A DNA stretch of 64,000 nt from Ceratothoa steindachneri. Its lineage: Eukaryota; Arthropoda; Malacostraca; Isopoda; Cymothoidae. The position numbers and the translations under genes were made by a program. Below the pieces are notes generated by a model. It was not told the origin of the DNA and searched no databases. It saw nothing but the letters and a program-made list of their open reading frames with translations. The first letter of the stretch is position 1. Each line of letters opens with the position of its first letter. The stretch lies in the NCBI GenBank assembly GCA_963969495.1, contig OZ018333.1, positions 15,531,239 through 15,595,238 on the forward strand. The letters are read 5' to 3'. Below are positions 44,280-55,110 of this stretch, one piece after another.

Positions 44280-45728
44280 TAAGAAAAGAAGGAGACTGCA
44301 AAAGACCATTCATGGCCTACACTTGGCAGCTCCTGTTCCATTCAACACACAAAAGATTTCTTACCAGAGAAAAGTCATCAACATTGTCACCCTTAACAGG
44401 AGTTCGTCAGATCTAATCTACAATATACATAAAATGCATCCAGAGGATTATGTCCATTCATGCAACCGCAAAATATAATCTTCCCACTCCTTAGAAAAAT
44501 ATATACATATGTACATAAAAAAAAGTCAGTCCCATCTAGCAGCTTCATCCATATATTTATCTAATCTATTCTTAAAACTACCCAGAGAGGAGGCTTCTAT
44601 CACATGCCTAGTGAGCCTATTCCATTCATCTACCACACGATTTGTAAACCAATTCCTCCCAATCTCCTTCCTAAACCTATACTTATCAAGCTTAAACCCA
44701 TTGCTACGTGTCCTGTCATGTTCACTAAGTATAAGAACCTTACCCAGATCTCCTTTATTATATCCTTTTACCCATTTGAAGACTTCAATCAATTCCCCTC
44801 TGACTCTTCTCCTTTCCAATGTATGTAGATTTAGTTTTCTGAGCCTTTCACCATAGGGTAAGTTCCTTAGCCCACCAATCATCTTTGTCATCCTTCTCTG
44901 CACAGACTCAAACAAATCAATATCCTTCCTATAATATGGTGACCAAAATTGTACTGCATAGTCTAGATGAGGCCTAACTAGCGCCAGATAGAGTTTTAGA
45001 ATGACTTCAGCACTCTTATTGCTTACACTCCTCCTAATGAATCCCAATATCCTATTAGCTTTATTCTTAGCATTTAGGCATTGCTTTCTAGGACGAAGGT
45101 CTGAACTTACCAAAATACCCAAGTCTCTCTCACAATCAGTCCTCCCTAAAATTCTGCCATTTAATTTATAACTATTCAATGGATTATTTCTACCTATACT
45201 AAGTACACTACATTTGTCTATGTTAAACTTCATTTGCCATTTCTCGGCCCAATTGGACAGAATGGTCAATTCCTCCTGCATTACAACAGCATCAGAATCA
45301 GCCCTAATGGCCCTACCTAGCTTAGTATCATCAGCAAATTTACTCAGGTCACTACTTATACCTATGTCAAGATCATTAATATAAATTAAGAATAGCAAGG
45401 GACCCAAAACAGATCCTTGAGGAACTCCACTGCTAACACACCCCCACTCAGATTTAACTCCATCTATACTAACTCTTTGCTGTCTGTCACCAAGCCATGA
45501 CTGAATCCACCTAAATATACTGCCATCGATCCCGTGTGCTTTAACTTTGCTCAGAAGTCGTAAGTGTGGCACTCGATCAAAAGCCTTACTAAAGTCCAAG
45601 TATAAAATATCATAGTTTTCATCATTATCTGCTGCTTCATACACCTTACTATAAAAAGACAGCAAATTAGTCAGACAGGATTTACCCTTACTAAAGCCAT
45701 GCTGTGATTCTTTTATCAACTTATGCTT
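44280..45728 (-). mobile_element. Non-LTR element family E, 5' truncated, young
   Basis: A single open frame from about 45725 to 44526, roughly 400 codons with no stop, holds the RT core and tail: KESQHGFSKGKSCLTNLLSF, ILYLDFSKAFDRVPHLRLLS, SSGVPQGSVLGPLLFLIYIN, KFADDTKLGRAIRADSDAVV, YAVQFWSPYYRKDIDLFESV and FKNRLDKYMDEAARWD at the end. The 3' untranslated end finishes with TTCTTTTCTTATGTT. It is almost identical to the plus-strand copy at 56993-58690, so both are recent. It lacks the endonuclease and cannot move on its own. It sits inside the CR1-like copy 2. Confidence 0.9.
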
Positions 45729-47922
45729 ATTCCGTTCAGAGGGCGACATCGTTGAAGAGCTCTCTATAGGCGAAGAGATCGATGGTAGTGACCACCGACT
45801 AGCTAAATTTGTAGTTAAAATCCCCAAAGTACAGTCCCACACGCGAGAATCGAGGCAACTTGATTTGAAAAGGGCAGATTTTGTAGGTCTCCGTGTAGGA
45901 CTGGCTGATGTGAGATGGGAAGGGTGCGATAATGTTAAAGACTCGTGGAACAGTTTCAAAAGTAAGTTTATGAGTCTTCAATCACAATTTATCCCTATGA
46001 AAAGCTTACGTCGGTATTCCTTTCAACCAAGGTGGTTCAATCGAGAAATTGGTCAACTACTGAGGGAGAAGAGATCTGTGTACCGCCAGTCAAAGATTTC
46101 TGGTGACTTTGACGAGTACCGTAGGCTAGCAAGGAGAGTGGAGTCCACGATAAGGGTGGCAAAACGTGCCGAGGAGCTCCGAGTGGCGACACTGTGTATA
46201 AAAAATCCCAAGGAGTTATTCGGTTATGTAAACATTCGTAAACCAATCCGCCGCACGATTGGCCCTTTGGTAAATTAGGAGGGTTCATTAAAGCACTCGG
46301 ATGCAGAAAATGCAAACCTCCTAAACGACTACTTCTCTTCAGTGTTTACTGAAGAGCGTGGTCCCAATCCCTCAGGTTATTGAGTCTCACTCGGGTGAGA
46401 AGCTGGAGGAAATGGACTTCACCCTAGCCGAAGTAGAGGAAAAAATCTCCGACCTAAAGACGAATAAGTCCCCTGGTCCGGACGGGTTTCTCCCTAAAGT
46501 GTTGAAGGAAGTGCGTGATGAGGTGGCACCACATCTGACAACAATCTTCAACACTTCGATCCGGACTGGACGCGTTCCTAGAAACTGGCGTGAGGCGGAG
46601 GTGACTCCGATCTTCAAGAAAAGAAACCAAAGCCAGCCGTCCAACTACCGACCTATCAGTTTAACCTCGATAGTCGGTAAACTCATGGAAAGTATCATGG
46701 TGGACAATATAACGCCCTATTTGGAGTAAAACCTGCTATTGAAGAGTTCCCAGCACAGCTTCCGAAGGAAGCGATCATGCCTAACGAACCTTGTAGAATT
46801 CCTCCACTTCGTTTTCAGTGAGCATGATCGGGATAAAGCGGTGGATGTTGTCTACCTCGACTTTCAAAAAGCCTTTGAGAAGGTTCCACACCAACGCCTT
46901 CTCCGTAAAGTGCGTGCGCTAGGCATAGATGGAAATGTAGTAGGTTAAATAAAGAACTGTCTAAGAGGCAGACAGCAACGGGTAGTGTTGAATGGGCAAG
47001 CTTCTAAGTGTTGCGAAGATTTCCAAATTTGCCGACGAAACCAAACATGATATGAACGTTGCAAAGGAAGGAAATACTGCCCGGCTGCAGGAATATCTTC
47101 GGAAGATTGGGGAGTGGTCGGGCACGTAGCAAATACCTTTTAACGTGAACAAATGCAAAGTGATGCATATCGGCTCACCGAAACCCCCAATCTCATTATA
47201 TCCTTAAGGGCACTGCTCTTGAATCCAGCGACACTGAGAAGGACTTGGGTGTAACTATAACTAGTGATCTCAAGTTCTCGAGGCAGTGTATTGAGGTGGA
47301 GAAGAAAGTCCAAAGGATGCTAGCTTATATAAAACCACAGTTTGGATATCGGAACAAGGAAATAGTACTCTGTCTGTACAATTCACTTGTCCAACCGCAC
47401 CTGGAGTATGCCGTGCAATTTGGGAGTCCTTCATTTCGAAATGACCTCGCGAGATTGGAACGCGTGTAAGCCAGGGCAACCAAACTGATTCCCTCTATCA
47501 GACATAGAAGTTATGTAGATAGATTAAGGGAATTAGATTTGTTCTCGTTGGAAACCCGTAGACTGCGTACTCAGCTCATCGAAGTTTTCAAAATACATCG
47601 AGGGTTCGACAATGTTCACTACACGGATATATTCAGCCTTATTGAGAGCATAACAGGAAATTACGGTTTTAAACTTAAGCTGAAGCGTTACAACCACGAT
47701 CTGTGTGGGAATTTTTTCACGTATACAATCTGCGGTAGCTGGAACACACTTCCGGTGGAGGTTGTCAACAGCAATTCTCTAGAGTAGACAAAGTCTTGAA
47801 AAGTGACCGTTTAGGGAGGGCGTAGGGCAATTGAGCGGGAATGTGACCGCTCGGCAGCTAGTCCAAAGGTATCCTCATTGAATGGACCGTATGGTCTTTT
47901 AAGGTACTTATTTTCCTTGTTT

Positions 47923-47925
<3 letters not shown>
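45729..47925 (+). pseudogene. CR1-like copy 2, 3' half
   Basis: Continues the endonuclease (GSDHRLAKFVVKIPKV), then the linker (QPRWFNREIGQLLREKRSVY) and RT: KTNKSPGPDGFLPKVLKEV, WREAEVTPIFKKRNQS, NYRPISLTSIVGKLMESI, a stop, FRRKRSCLTNLVEFLHF and DVVYLDFQKAFEKVPHQR. About 100 bp are then deleted, removing the SGVPQGS box that copy 1 keeps, and the catalytic box reads KFADETKHD instead of FADD. The tail FKLKLKRYNHDLCGNFFTY and NTLPVEVVNSNS leads to a 3' end that abuts (TA)n. Clearly inactive. Confidence 0.85.

Positions 47926-47975
<50 letters not shown>
47926..47975. repeat. (TA)n microsatellite
   Basis: About 50 bases of TA between the CR1-like 3' end and block B'. The left arm also has (TA)n between block B and a CR1-like 3' end. 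Confidence 0.95.
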
Positions 47976-47976
<1 letters not shown>

Positions 47977-48540
47977 TTGTAATTGAGTTGTTCCTTTGGA
48001 TCTGAAATGTAGTAGGAATATGAATACCTAAGTTATTACACTAATCATTTATTGGCCGGATTTCTGACCATCACTAGGACAATCTTCAGTGACTGACGAC
48101 TAATGAGAAGGGGGAAAGAATATTAATGATAACAGTTAAAAGAATGCATTAAACAATGGCAAAAAAACCGAATGAAGACAAGTTAAAATATTAAAATTGA
48201 CAATTATTGAGATTAAATTAAATAAACAAATAAAAATATATATAATTAATTAATACTATCCAGTGTAATTTTAAAAAAAATAATAGAAATAAGTGAAGTT
48301 ATAACATAAACTGATCGAAATATCAAATATTAAAGGTAACTGGAGTAAACAATAAAATAACCTATTATATTAAATTATAAAAAAACAACAAAAAACCCGA
48401 AATAAATTATGTAGAATGAATTTAACAGTGACTAACGTTTATATGGGAGTTGAGAAATCAACTAACTAAAGATATAAAAACTACTAACGAGATTTGTTGG
48501 GTTGGTTGGTTGGCTAGTTAATCTATTGAAGTGTTGTTTA
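47976..48540. repeat. Block B' (inverted copy of 25176-25680)
   Basis: Read on the minus strand it follows block B from AAACAACACTTCAATAG to ACTCAATTACAAGTATA. It carries a 60-80 bp extra stretch with GGTTGGTTGG near 48505 and a decayed hammerhead-like core near 48068-48095. No genes. Confidence 0.8.
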
Positions 48541-49490
48541 TATATATATATATATGATAAATAACACCCTCCAGAATAAAATGGATAAAACGATTCCGAG
48601 AGCTTTCGTCTTTATTCTAAAAGACCTCTTCATGGAAAAACGTAGGTCAGGACAGACAATGTCCTAAATAGTAAGGATTGGGGGTTTAATACGGCTACCT
48701 GCATCAAAACCCTAACTAGGGGGTATAAATTATTTAAACACTTTAATTTGTGATTTAATATAATTAGATATGATAGGATCTAGGCTAAACAATCCAGGGC
48801 TAATATTAAAATTTGGGAAAGTGTTAATAGAGATACACTCCAAAATATTTCTTGAAATGTATTTTGTGCATTTTATAACAGGTTTAGCACTATTCCAATT
48901 AATAGTATGATCCTGACTATAGCTATGTAAAAATAATGCAGATTTTTGACAAAAATTACGAACATTAGTTTGGTGCTGTTTAACTTGTACCTATTTTATA
49001 GAACGAGCCTAACAGGCGAAACATAATGCGGTTAACTACAAGTTATATAAATTAGGTTTGATCCCGACATGAATTAGATAAATAATATAATTCCTCCATC
49101 TCCCCCCCCCCCAAAAAAAAAAAAAAAAAAATCTCTGCTCAGTCAAATAATCAATTATATATATTGATGAAAATAGTGTCTACAAATATTATGTGTTAAT
49201 CTGTATTTTAGGTTTTAGTATGAAGTTTGTTCAGAAGCCTAATTTTTTACTGTCCCATGGGTTTTTTTCCTAGTTTTTTTAAAATTTCCTAAGTTTTTTT
49301 AGAGATTTGTGAGTCGATTTTTTCTGTGTTCAGCTCTAATTAATTGAATGGTGCCTTATATTTGTTAACCCTTTGTTGTAGTATTTTATATGCGCTTTTT
49401 TGTGCACACATTTACTGATTATAAGAAAGAAAGGAAAAACTTTATTTTGGATTTCAAGGATCCCTAAAAAATATACATTAACATAACATA
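48541..49490. repeat. Block A' non-coding part (inverted 21406-22311)
   Basis: A short TA run (to 48556), then the inverted block A sequence including the hammerhead-like variant near 48600-48635 and the C11-A19 tract at 49102-49131. It joins the 3' end of a minus-strand family B element, mirroring the left arm. Confidence 0.8.
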
Positions 49491-50933
49491 ACATAATTTC
49501 ACGGATGACAAAAGCCACAAGGGCCTATCAAAGGTCATCCGTATCCACCAAATCCCACCTACATAATGCATCCATAGGATTTTGTCAGATCATGCATCTA
49601 CAATATACAATTTAACAATCTATAGGAATGTCCAACCATGCATCTACAATATATAATTTAAAGCCTCTATAGGAGTGTCAAAAACAAAATCAAAGTCCCC
49701 AAAATATACAATAAAAAGAAACTGCATCCACAGGAATGAGTTAAGAAACATATCCCTATACTAAAAAGTAAGAAATTAACCCTCCATCCCCATATAATCA
49801 TCCAATCTGGGCTTGAAAACATTCAAGTTTGGGCTGTCTACAGTCTCAGGTGGTAAACTATTCCAATAATCCACCACTCTGTTAGTGAAAAAATATTTTC
49901 TAACATCCAGTCTGCACCTCTGTTTTTTAATCTTTAAGTGGTGACCTCTAGTCCTATTACTACCTTCTAACTCAAATAACTTGCTGAAATCCAATTTATC
50001 CATCCCAGAAAAGATTTTAAAAAGCTCAATCATATCTCCCCTCACACATCTTCTCTCAATCGAGAACATATTTAGTACCCTCAGTCTATCTTCATATCAA
50101 GGTGCTTCAGGGATGGTATTATTTTTGTTGCCCTCCTTTGTCCTGACTCTAACAAGTTTATATCATGTCTAAAATGTGGTGACCATGCTTGTATACAGTA
50201 CTCTAAATGTGGCCTGACATAAGAGTTATATAGTTTAAGGATGACCTCCTTACTCTTGTATCTATCATTCCTTTTAATGTAACCTAGCACCCTATTTGCT
50301 CTATTTTTTGCCTCAATACACTGCTTTGAAAACTTCAGTGACCTATCTACTACTACTCCTAAGTCCTTCTCATCTTCAACTGAATTAAGCCAATATCCAT
50401 CCATCTCATAGCTAAATTCCCTATTATCTCTCCCCACGTTAATAACTTTGCATTTATTAAGGTTAAAAGTCATCTGCCACTTCTGAGCCCAAGCTAACAA
50501 CTTATTTAAGTCACCCTGTACTTTAAAGCTACCCTCAACCTCTTTGACTACAGCTGCCAATTTAGTGTCATCAGCAAAAATTGACACTTTGCTATTTACA
50601 CCTTGCCCAAGATCATTTACATAGATTATAAATAATAAAGGGCCTAAAACTGATCCCTGAGATACGCCACTAATAACATTCCTCCACTCTGACCTCACTC
50701 CATTCAGTACAACTCTCTGTTTCCTATTTTTCACAGCCATTTGAGTTATCCAATTTAAAACGTTCCCACATATTCCATGCAGCTTTAATTTATGAACTAG
50801 TCTTCTATTTGGAACCTTATCAAAAGCTTTGCTGAAATCTAAGTAGATCACATCAACTTTCTCACCCCTATCTAATTCTTTAGTTACATAATCCATAAAA
50901 TCCAGTAACTCAAATAACTTGCTGAAATCAAGT
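49491..50933 (-). pseudogene. Family B non-LTR element, inverted copy
   Basis: RT half and 3' end. The frame 50896-50081 (271 codons) is open: IYLDFSKAFDKVPNRRLVHK, then the full SGVSQGSVLGPLLFIIYVND box missing from the other copy, then VSIFADDTKLAAVVKEVEG with intact catalytic Asps, and CIQAWSPHFRHDINLLES. After one break, 50069-49776 gives the tail ending FKPRLDDYMGMEG. The 3' end has CATAACATAA repeats at about 49480-49495. The 5' junction near 50905-50933 carries a stray 24-bp piece of the element's own 3' region. Confidence 0.88.
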
Positions 50934-50949
50934 TATCTATTCTGTTAAC

Positions 50950-51850
50950 TTTCACCCACCACTCAAGTATAAAATTTCAATATTACTTATCCAAAAGGCA
51001 CCAAAAGATTATATTTACCTCAACAACTAAAATTACCACTATCTTACTGCTAATACTTATTCACTTATTTAAATGAACTGTTAATCTACCAATATTTAAT
51101 ATTGCCAGATTAATGCAATGAGTAATATTTATCATGTGAGTAGTAATTTCAGAAAGATACCTACAGTCTGAGGGAAAAATGCCAGACACAATTTTATTTG
51201 AGCTGCTTTCTAACCTATTTAAAAAAACAATTACAAGTTTTCTGATTACTTCTTTAGGTGAAGGTATATTTCTACATATATACATAGGACTAGCTCTAGA
51301 ATACTTAGGTTCACCACAAAGAATTCTGAGACTATTGTTATAAGCAACTATAAATCTACTAAGGGTAGCCTTTGCATAATTCCACTATAGATGAGCTGTG
51401 TAAACTGACTCACAATAAGACCTAAACAGTTTAATTTTTACATTTTCAGTACAATGTGAAATGTCTTTTAATCATGTTACTTTGTCTATACAGCCTGTTA
51501 CGCTGGCATTCTATATCTAATGTGTCTTTGAGATCATCACTATTTATATGCCCTAAATACTTTATGTTGCTCACTATTGGAATTGTATCATTACCTAGCT
51601 TAAAACTATTATATTTACAACATTTAAGAAATTTAGACTTAAAAACTAGCACAGCACTTTTAGAACTATTAAATTTGATATCATTTTTTATCCCCAAATC
51701 ATTACAAATGTTAATTAATTTATTTAGACCACTTACAGATGGTGCAATTAGTGCAATGTCATTTGCATAAATAAAATGATTCATTTTTGCATTACCTATT
51801 ATACAACCTACTTTAATTTTGGTAAATATGTTTGTAGATAGGTGTAGAGG
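50950..51850 (-). pseudogene. Non-LTR RT fragment, family G
   Basis: A different RT family. The 51446-51940 frame reads VGCIIGNAKMNHFIYANDIA (YADD now YAND), LIAPSVSGLNKLINICNDLG, KFNSSKSAVLVFKSKF and VSNIKYLGHINSDDLKD. Further along, in broken frames, are FIVAYNNSLRILCGEPKYS and, at 51061-51285, MYICRNIPSPKEVIRKLVIV, typical of the region after RT in such elements. The N-terminal RT blocks and the endonuclease are missing. A small tandem duplication, GTGTAGAGGAG, marks its 5' edge at about 51843-51866. Confidence 0.75.
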
Positions 51851-52217
51851 AGGTGTAGAGGAGGTGCAATAGATGACCATAGAGAGAGCAACTGATTCTT
51901 CTTGATGCTCTGGGGTCGGTAGGGTGCGCAGCTCCTCCATGTTTGAGTTGTTTTAGGGCCATTACCCTTGTTACACCCTCCACTCCCCCTAGAGGGGAGT
52001 AGAAGTAAGGAAGAAGGGGGGGGGATGAGACAGGGGTTAAAACACATCAGCCCAGATAAGAGGCTTCATTAATGGAGGCTGAATGGTAGAAAGTAGATGG
52101 TATCGGGTAGAAGGAGGAGAGGCTCAGCATAGCCAATTCACATGTGCTCTAGCCAGCAGCCTTTCGGCCTGGCCAGCATGGAGGGACTTAACCATGTATC
52201 CTACCACTGGCTTAGGA
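51851..52217. other. No gene recognised
   Basis: Purine-rich patches and a G8 run near 52018. Nothing I can assign. Confidence 0.4.
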
Positions 52218-52348
52218 TATGTGGTTGGAAGACGAATGTGTGTGGTAGGAGGATGAAAGTGTGTGGTTGGAGGAGGAATGTGTGTAATAGGAGGAGGAAT
52301 GCGTGTGGTAGGAGGATGAATGTGTGTGCTATGAGGATGAATGTGTGG
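52218..52348. repeat. 21-bp minisatellite, six units
   Basis: Unit close to GTGTGTGGTAGGAGGATGAAT. Because 21 is a multiple of three, one frame reads a periodic CGRRMNV-like peptide, but nothing suggests it is a real protein. Confidence 0.85.
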
Positions 52349-52564
52349 AGAAGTTCTTTTGATTGTAAGAGCAAAATAGAGGAAGGGAGACAGACAGGTC
52401 CACTAAGAAGTGGGGCAGGTTATGAGGTATTATCATCCCCCAGCACATTGAGGGTACAAGAGGTTTTAGAGGTCGAGAGGAGAGGGTAGTGGGTATAATT
52501 TATTTTAGCCTCTTCTGAGCTCTATGCTATCATAATAGTCTACTATTTTGAGACCTTGAACCCT

Positions 52565-53096
52565 TTCACCCTGTAAGGGGCGCGGTGATATGCCATCCTG
52601 GCCGCTGTGCTGACAGGACTCAGCACCCGTCCGACCCCAGCTTAGCCTCTTCTCCTTCCTTCAGACACTTGTGCTTCCCCCCTGTTTCCTCGCTTTTCAT
52701 ACAACCTCTCCCACAACTTTCTCTGGTCAGCCTCTAATTTCACAGGGGAGATGCTGAACTTCTTCTCAGCCAACTATCCCAGATTGGGGCTGAGGGGGAG
52801 GGGAAAAATGTTCCCTAGCCCCTCAACTCCGGTTTGGGATGGTGGGTTTTTAACAACCTGTTTCATTCCCACCCATACCTTCCTCACATCCCCTTTCCTT
52901 CTCACTCCACCATCTCTATTTTTTATGCTGTGCCCAAGGTGGAAACGCCATGCTGAAGGGCTGCCAGGTCACCAGGCAGGAGAGGTGGCCTTAAATGGTG
53001 GCACCTGGCTCTGCCAGGCCCATACGCACCCCTTACAGAGAGGGCTAATGCAATGGGTGATGAGCCTTTGCTTTCCTTAAGAAAAAGAGGGTCACC
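52565..53096 (+). other. 5' leader of element H, plus copy
   Basis: Starts near CCCTGTAAGGGGCGCGGTGA. The same sequence, inverted, ends at about 56992. It has no open frame and leads directly to the ORF1 start at 53097, so it is the untranslated leader of a non-LTR element. Confidence 0.65.
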
Positions 53097-55110
53097 ATGC
53101 CCATGAATGAAAACCTAACAAAACTAAAATCTCTCCCCATTTCTCCTGTAAGACCAACAGAGCTGCCCTCAGGCAGCTCCACAGAGAAAACCGAGGTCCT
53201 CCCCCCACCTGTGGTTTCCCAGGGGACCCTCCATAACTCTTCAACCAGAGAGGAGACTTACTCCTCTCCTTCGCCTACAGGTGTAGGGGACTCCCCCTCA
53301 ACTCCTTCTTTTGAAGTGCTTTCGGGCACCTCCCTCTTCCCAGCGGCAGTCCCGCTTTTCTTTCCAAGGGGACTGCCAAGAAAGCCAGCAGGCAACCCAT
53401 AGCCAACCGCCCCCAATTGAAGCGGCTCGGTAGGGCAAACCCCCTTAGGGGGAAGACGAAAGCCAGGCTCCTTCGGTCGCTTCCCTCAAAAGACCTGCTG
53501 GCAAGAATATTAAACCTTGCCGGGGTCAAGGCCTGTGCCTTCCCACACGTGACTTGTGACAGCGCTGCCAAGGGGACCTGCAATGTCCTGGGGGGAGAGG
53601 TCCAATTGGAGGCCCCTCCTGAGATAGACATGGTCCTTGAGGCAACCCAGCCTCAGACGGTAGGGCCTTCCATTGGAGGGAAACTGGGCTGTGCGCCAAG
53701 CACCAAACTCAAGTCTGCCCCTATGCAAGGTCATCCTCAAATGGCTAGGGTTTCCAAGGCAGTACAAGGAGGGGGAGGGATTTCCTCTGACCAATGCCCC
53801 TGCAACTGCCAGGACCTACTCCATCTCAGAGAAAGACCTGGCTGAGGCCAGTCCATCTGGCCTGTGGGCTCCTGCCGGCGGAGGGGAGAAGCGGGTTCAT
53901 TTCCCGCCCTCCTCTCCTAAAAGGAATAAACAAAAAAAAGCCTAAAAAGACTCAGGGCTCCTCTCCATCCGTGTGGCCTGCGGGGATGGATGGGTCTGCT
54001 GCTTCGGTAAGAGACCAAGCTAAGATTGGCACATCCAGCCAGGGTGCAAAGCTCCTGACTAAGACCAAAAGGGCACAGGGCAGAGCCTCGATGACATCGG
54101 AGCTTCTCATTCAGAGGTTACCTGGCATTTTTTAGCTTCTTAGTTATTCACTCCACTGATGGCAGCATGTTGGCCAAGGGCAACATGATCCATCAGAGGA
54201 GAACTTTAGCTAGGGTAATTGGTCGAGAGCTGAAGGTGAACCATTTCTCGGATGGGAGCCTTCTAGTGAATGCAGCAGATCCCTCTGAGGTGGCCAAGAT
54301 AAGTGACGCCACACTCTACCATGAACTTTGTGAAAGGAGTATTTTATGCGAGGGAACTCATTGACTACTCCATAGAGGACATCACCTTAGAGCTGGCGGA
54401 CCATGGGGCGGTCAAGGTCGAACGTGTGATAAGAAAACAGGGAGGGGCCTCAAGATCCACCCCTACACTCTAAATCATGTTCGACTGTGAGTCAGTGCGT
54501 GCCGGTTGGTACTGCTACTGCCCGAAGGCATTTGTGCCACTGCTGCAGAGGTGTTATTATTGTCACCACTCCGGCTATATGAATCGCTCATGTAGACGTG
54601 CATGTAAAGTCGGGGTCACCCGAAGTATGTATAAATTGGCCGTGTGTGGCCAAGTGTGTCAATTGCGGAGAGCCCACTTCTTCGAAGCAATGTGGTGCAT
54701 ATCTCCTTGAGAAAGAAATTCAGGCCCAGGATTGACTCTCATTCCGCGAGTCTAAGGACTTGGTCCTGGCACGCCTGGCTCTGCCTGGGAGGTCTTACAC
54801 CTTAATGGTTACAAAGACACCCTCTTTTCCTGGCCCATCCAGGCCAATGAGCACGGTTGTTTCTGCACCCATTTGGAGCTCTTCTGCGGGTTCTACTCAA
54901 TCCAGGCTCTCCCTTGGTAAAGCTGGCGGCACAAAGGGTTCACACCCAGCCCTGGCTAAAACCAGGGCTCCCCTCCCCTTCCCCCAGCATGACCATTTCC
55001 CATCAGGCAAAACAGTCATGTGCCTCCACTGAGTCATTAGACTCAGAGGAGGCAACATCCCTGAAGTTGGTCGCCAGGCCATCTACCAGGGTTCATAAAA
55101 CTGTCCCTGT
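53097..55110 (+). pseudogene. Element H ORF1 (gag-like), plus copy
   Basis: ORF1 of a Jockey-type non-LTR element, frameshifted. The start at about 53097 (MPMNENLTKLKSLPISPVRP) begins a long Ser/Pro/Thr-rich N-terminus: LKRLGRANPLRGKTKARLL, MVLEATQPQTVGPSIGG and APMQGHPQMARVSKAVQGG. Then comes a compact domain (VIHSTDGSMLAKGNMIHQRR, ARVIGRELKVNHFSDGSLL) that I read as RRM-like, and decayed CCHC knuckles at 54477-54710 (CYYCHHSGYMNRSC). The tail to about 55110 is Pro/Ser-rich. No endonuclease or RT follows: the element stops where an inverted copy begins. Confidence 0.7.

Noticed and set aside
44509..44856. 115-codon plus-strand frame, with a twin at 58084-58482 on the minus strand
   Set aside because: Both are antisense to the family E RT tail, so the similarity is inherited from the real gene.
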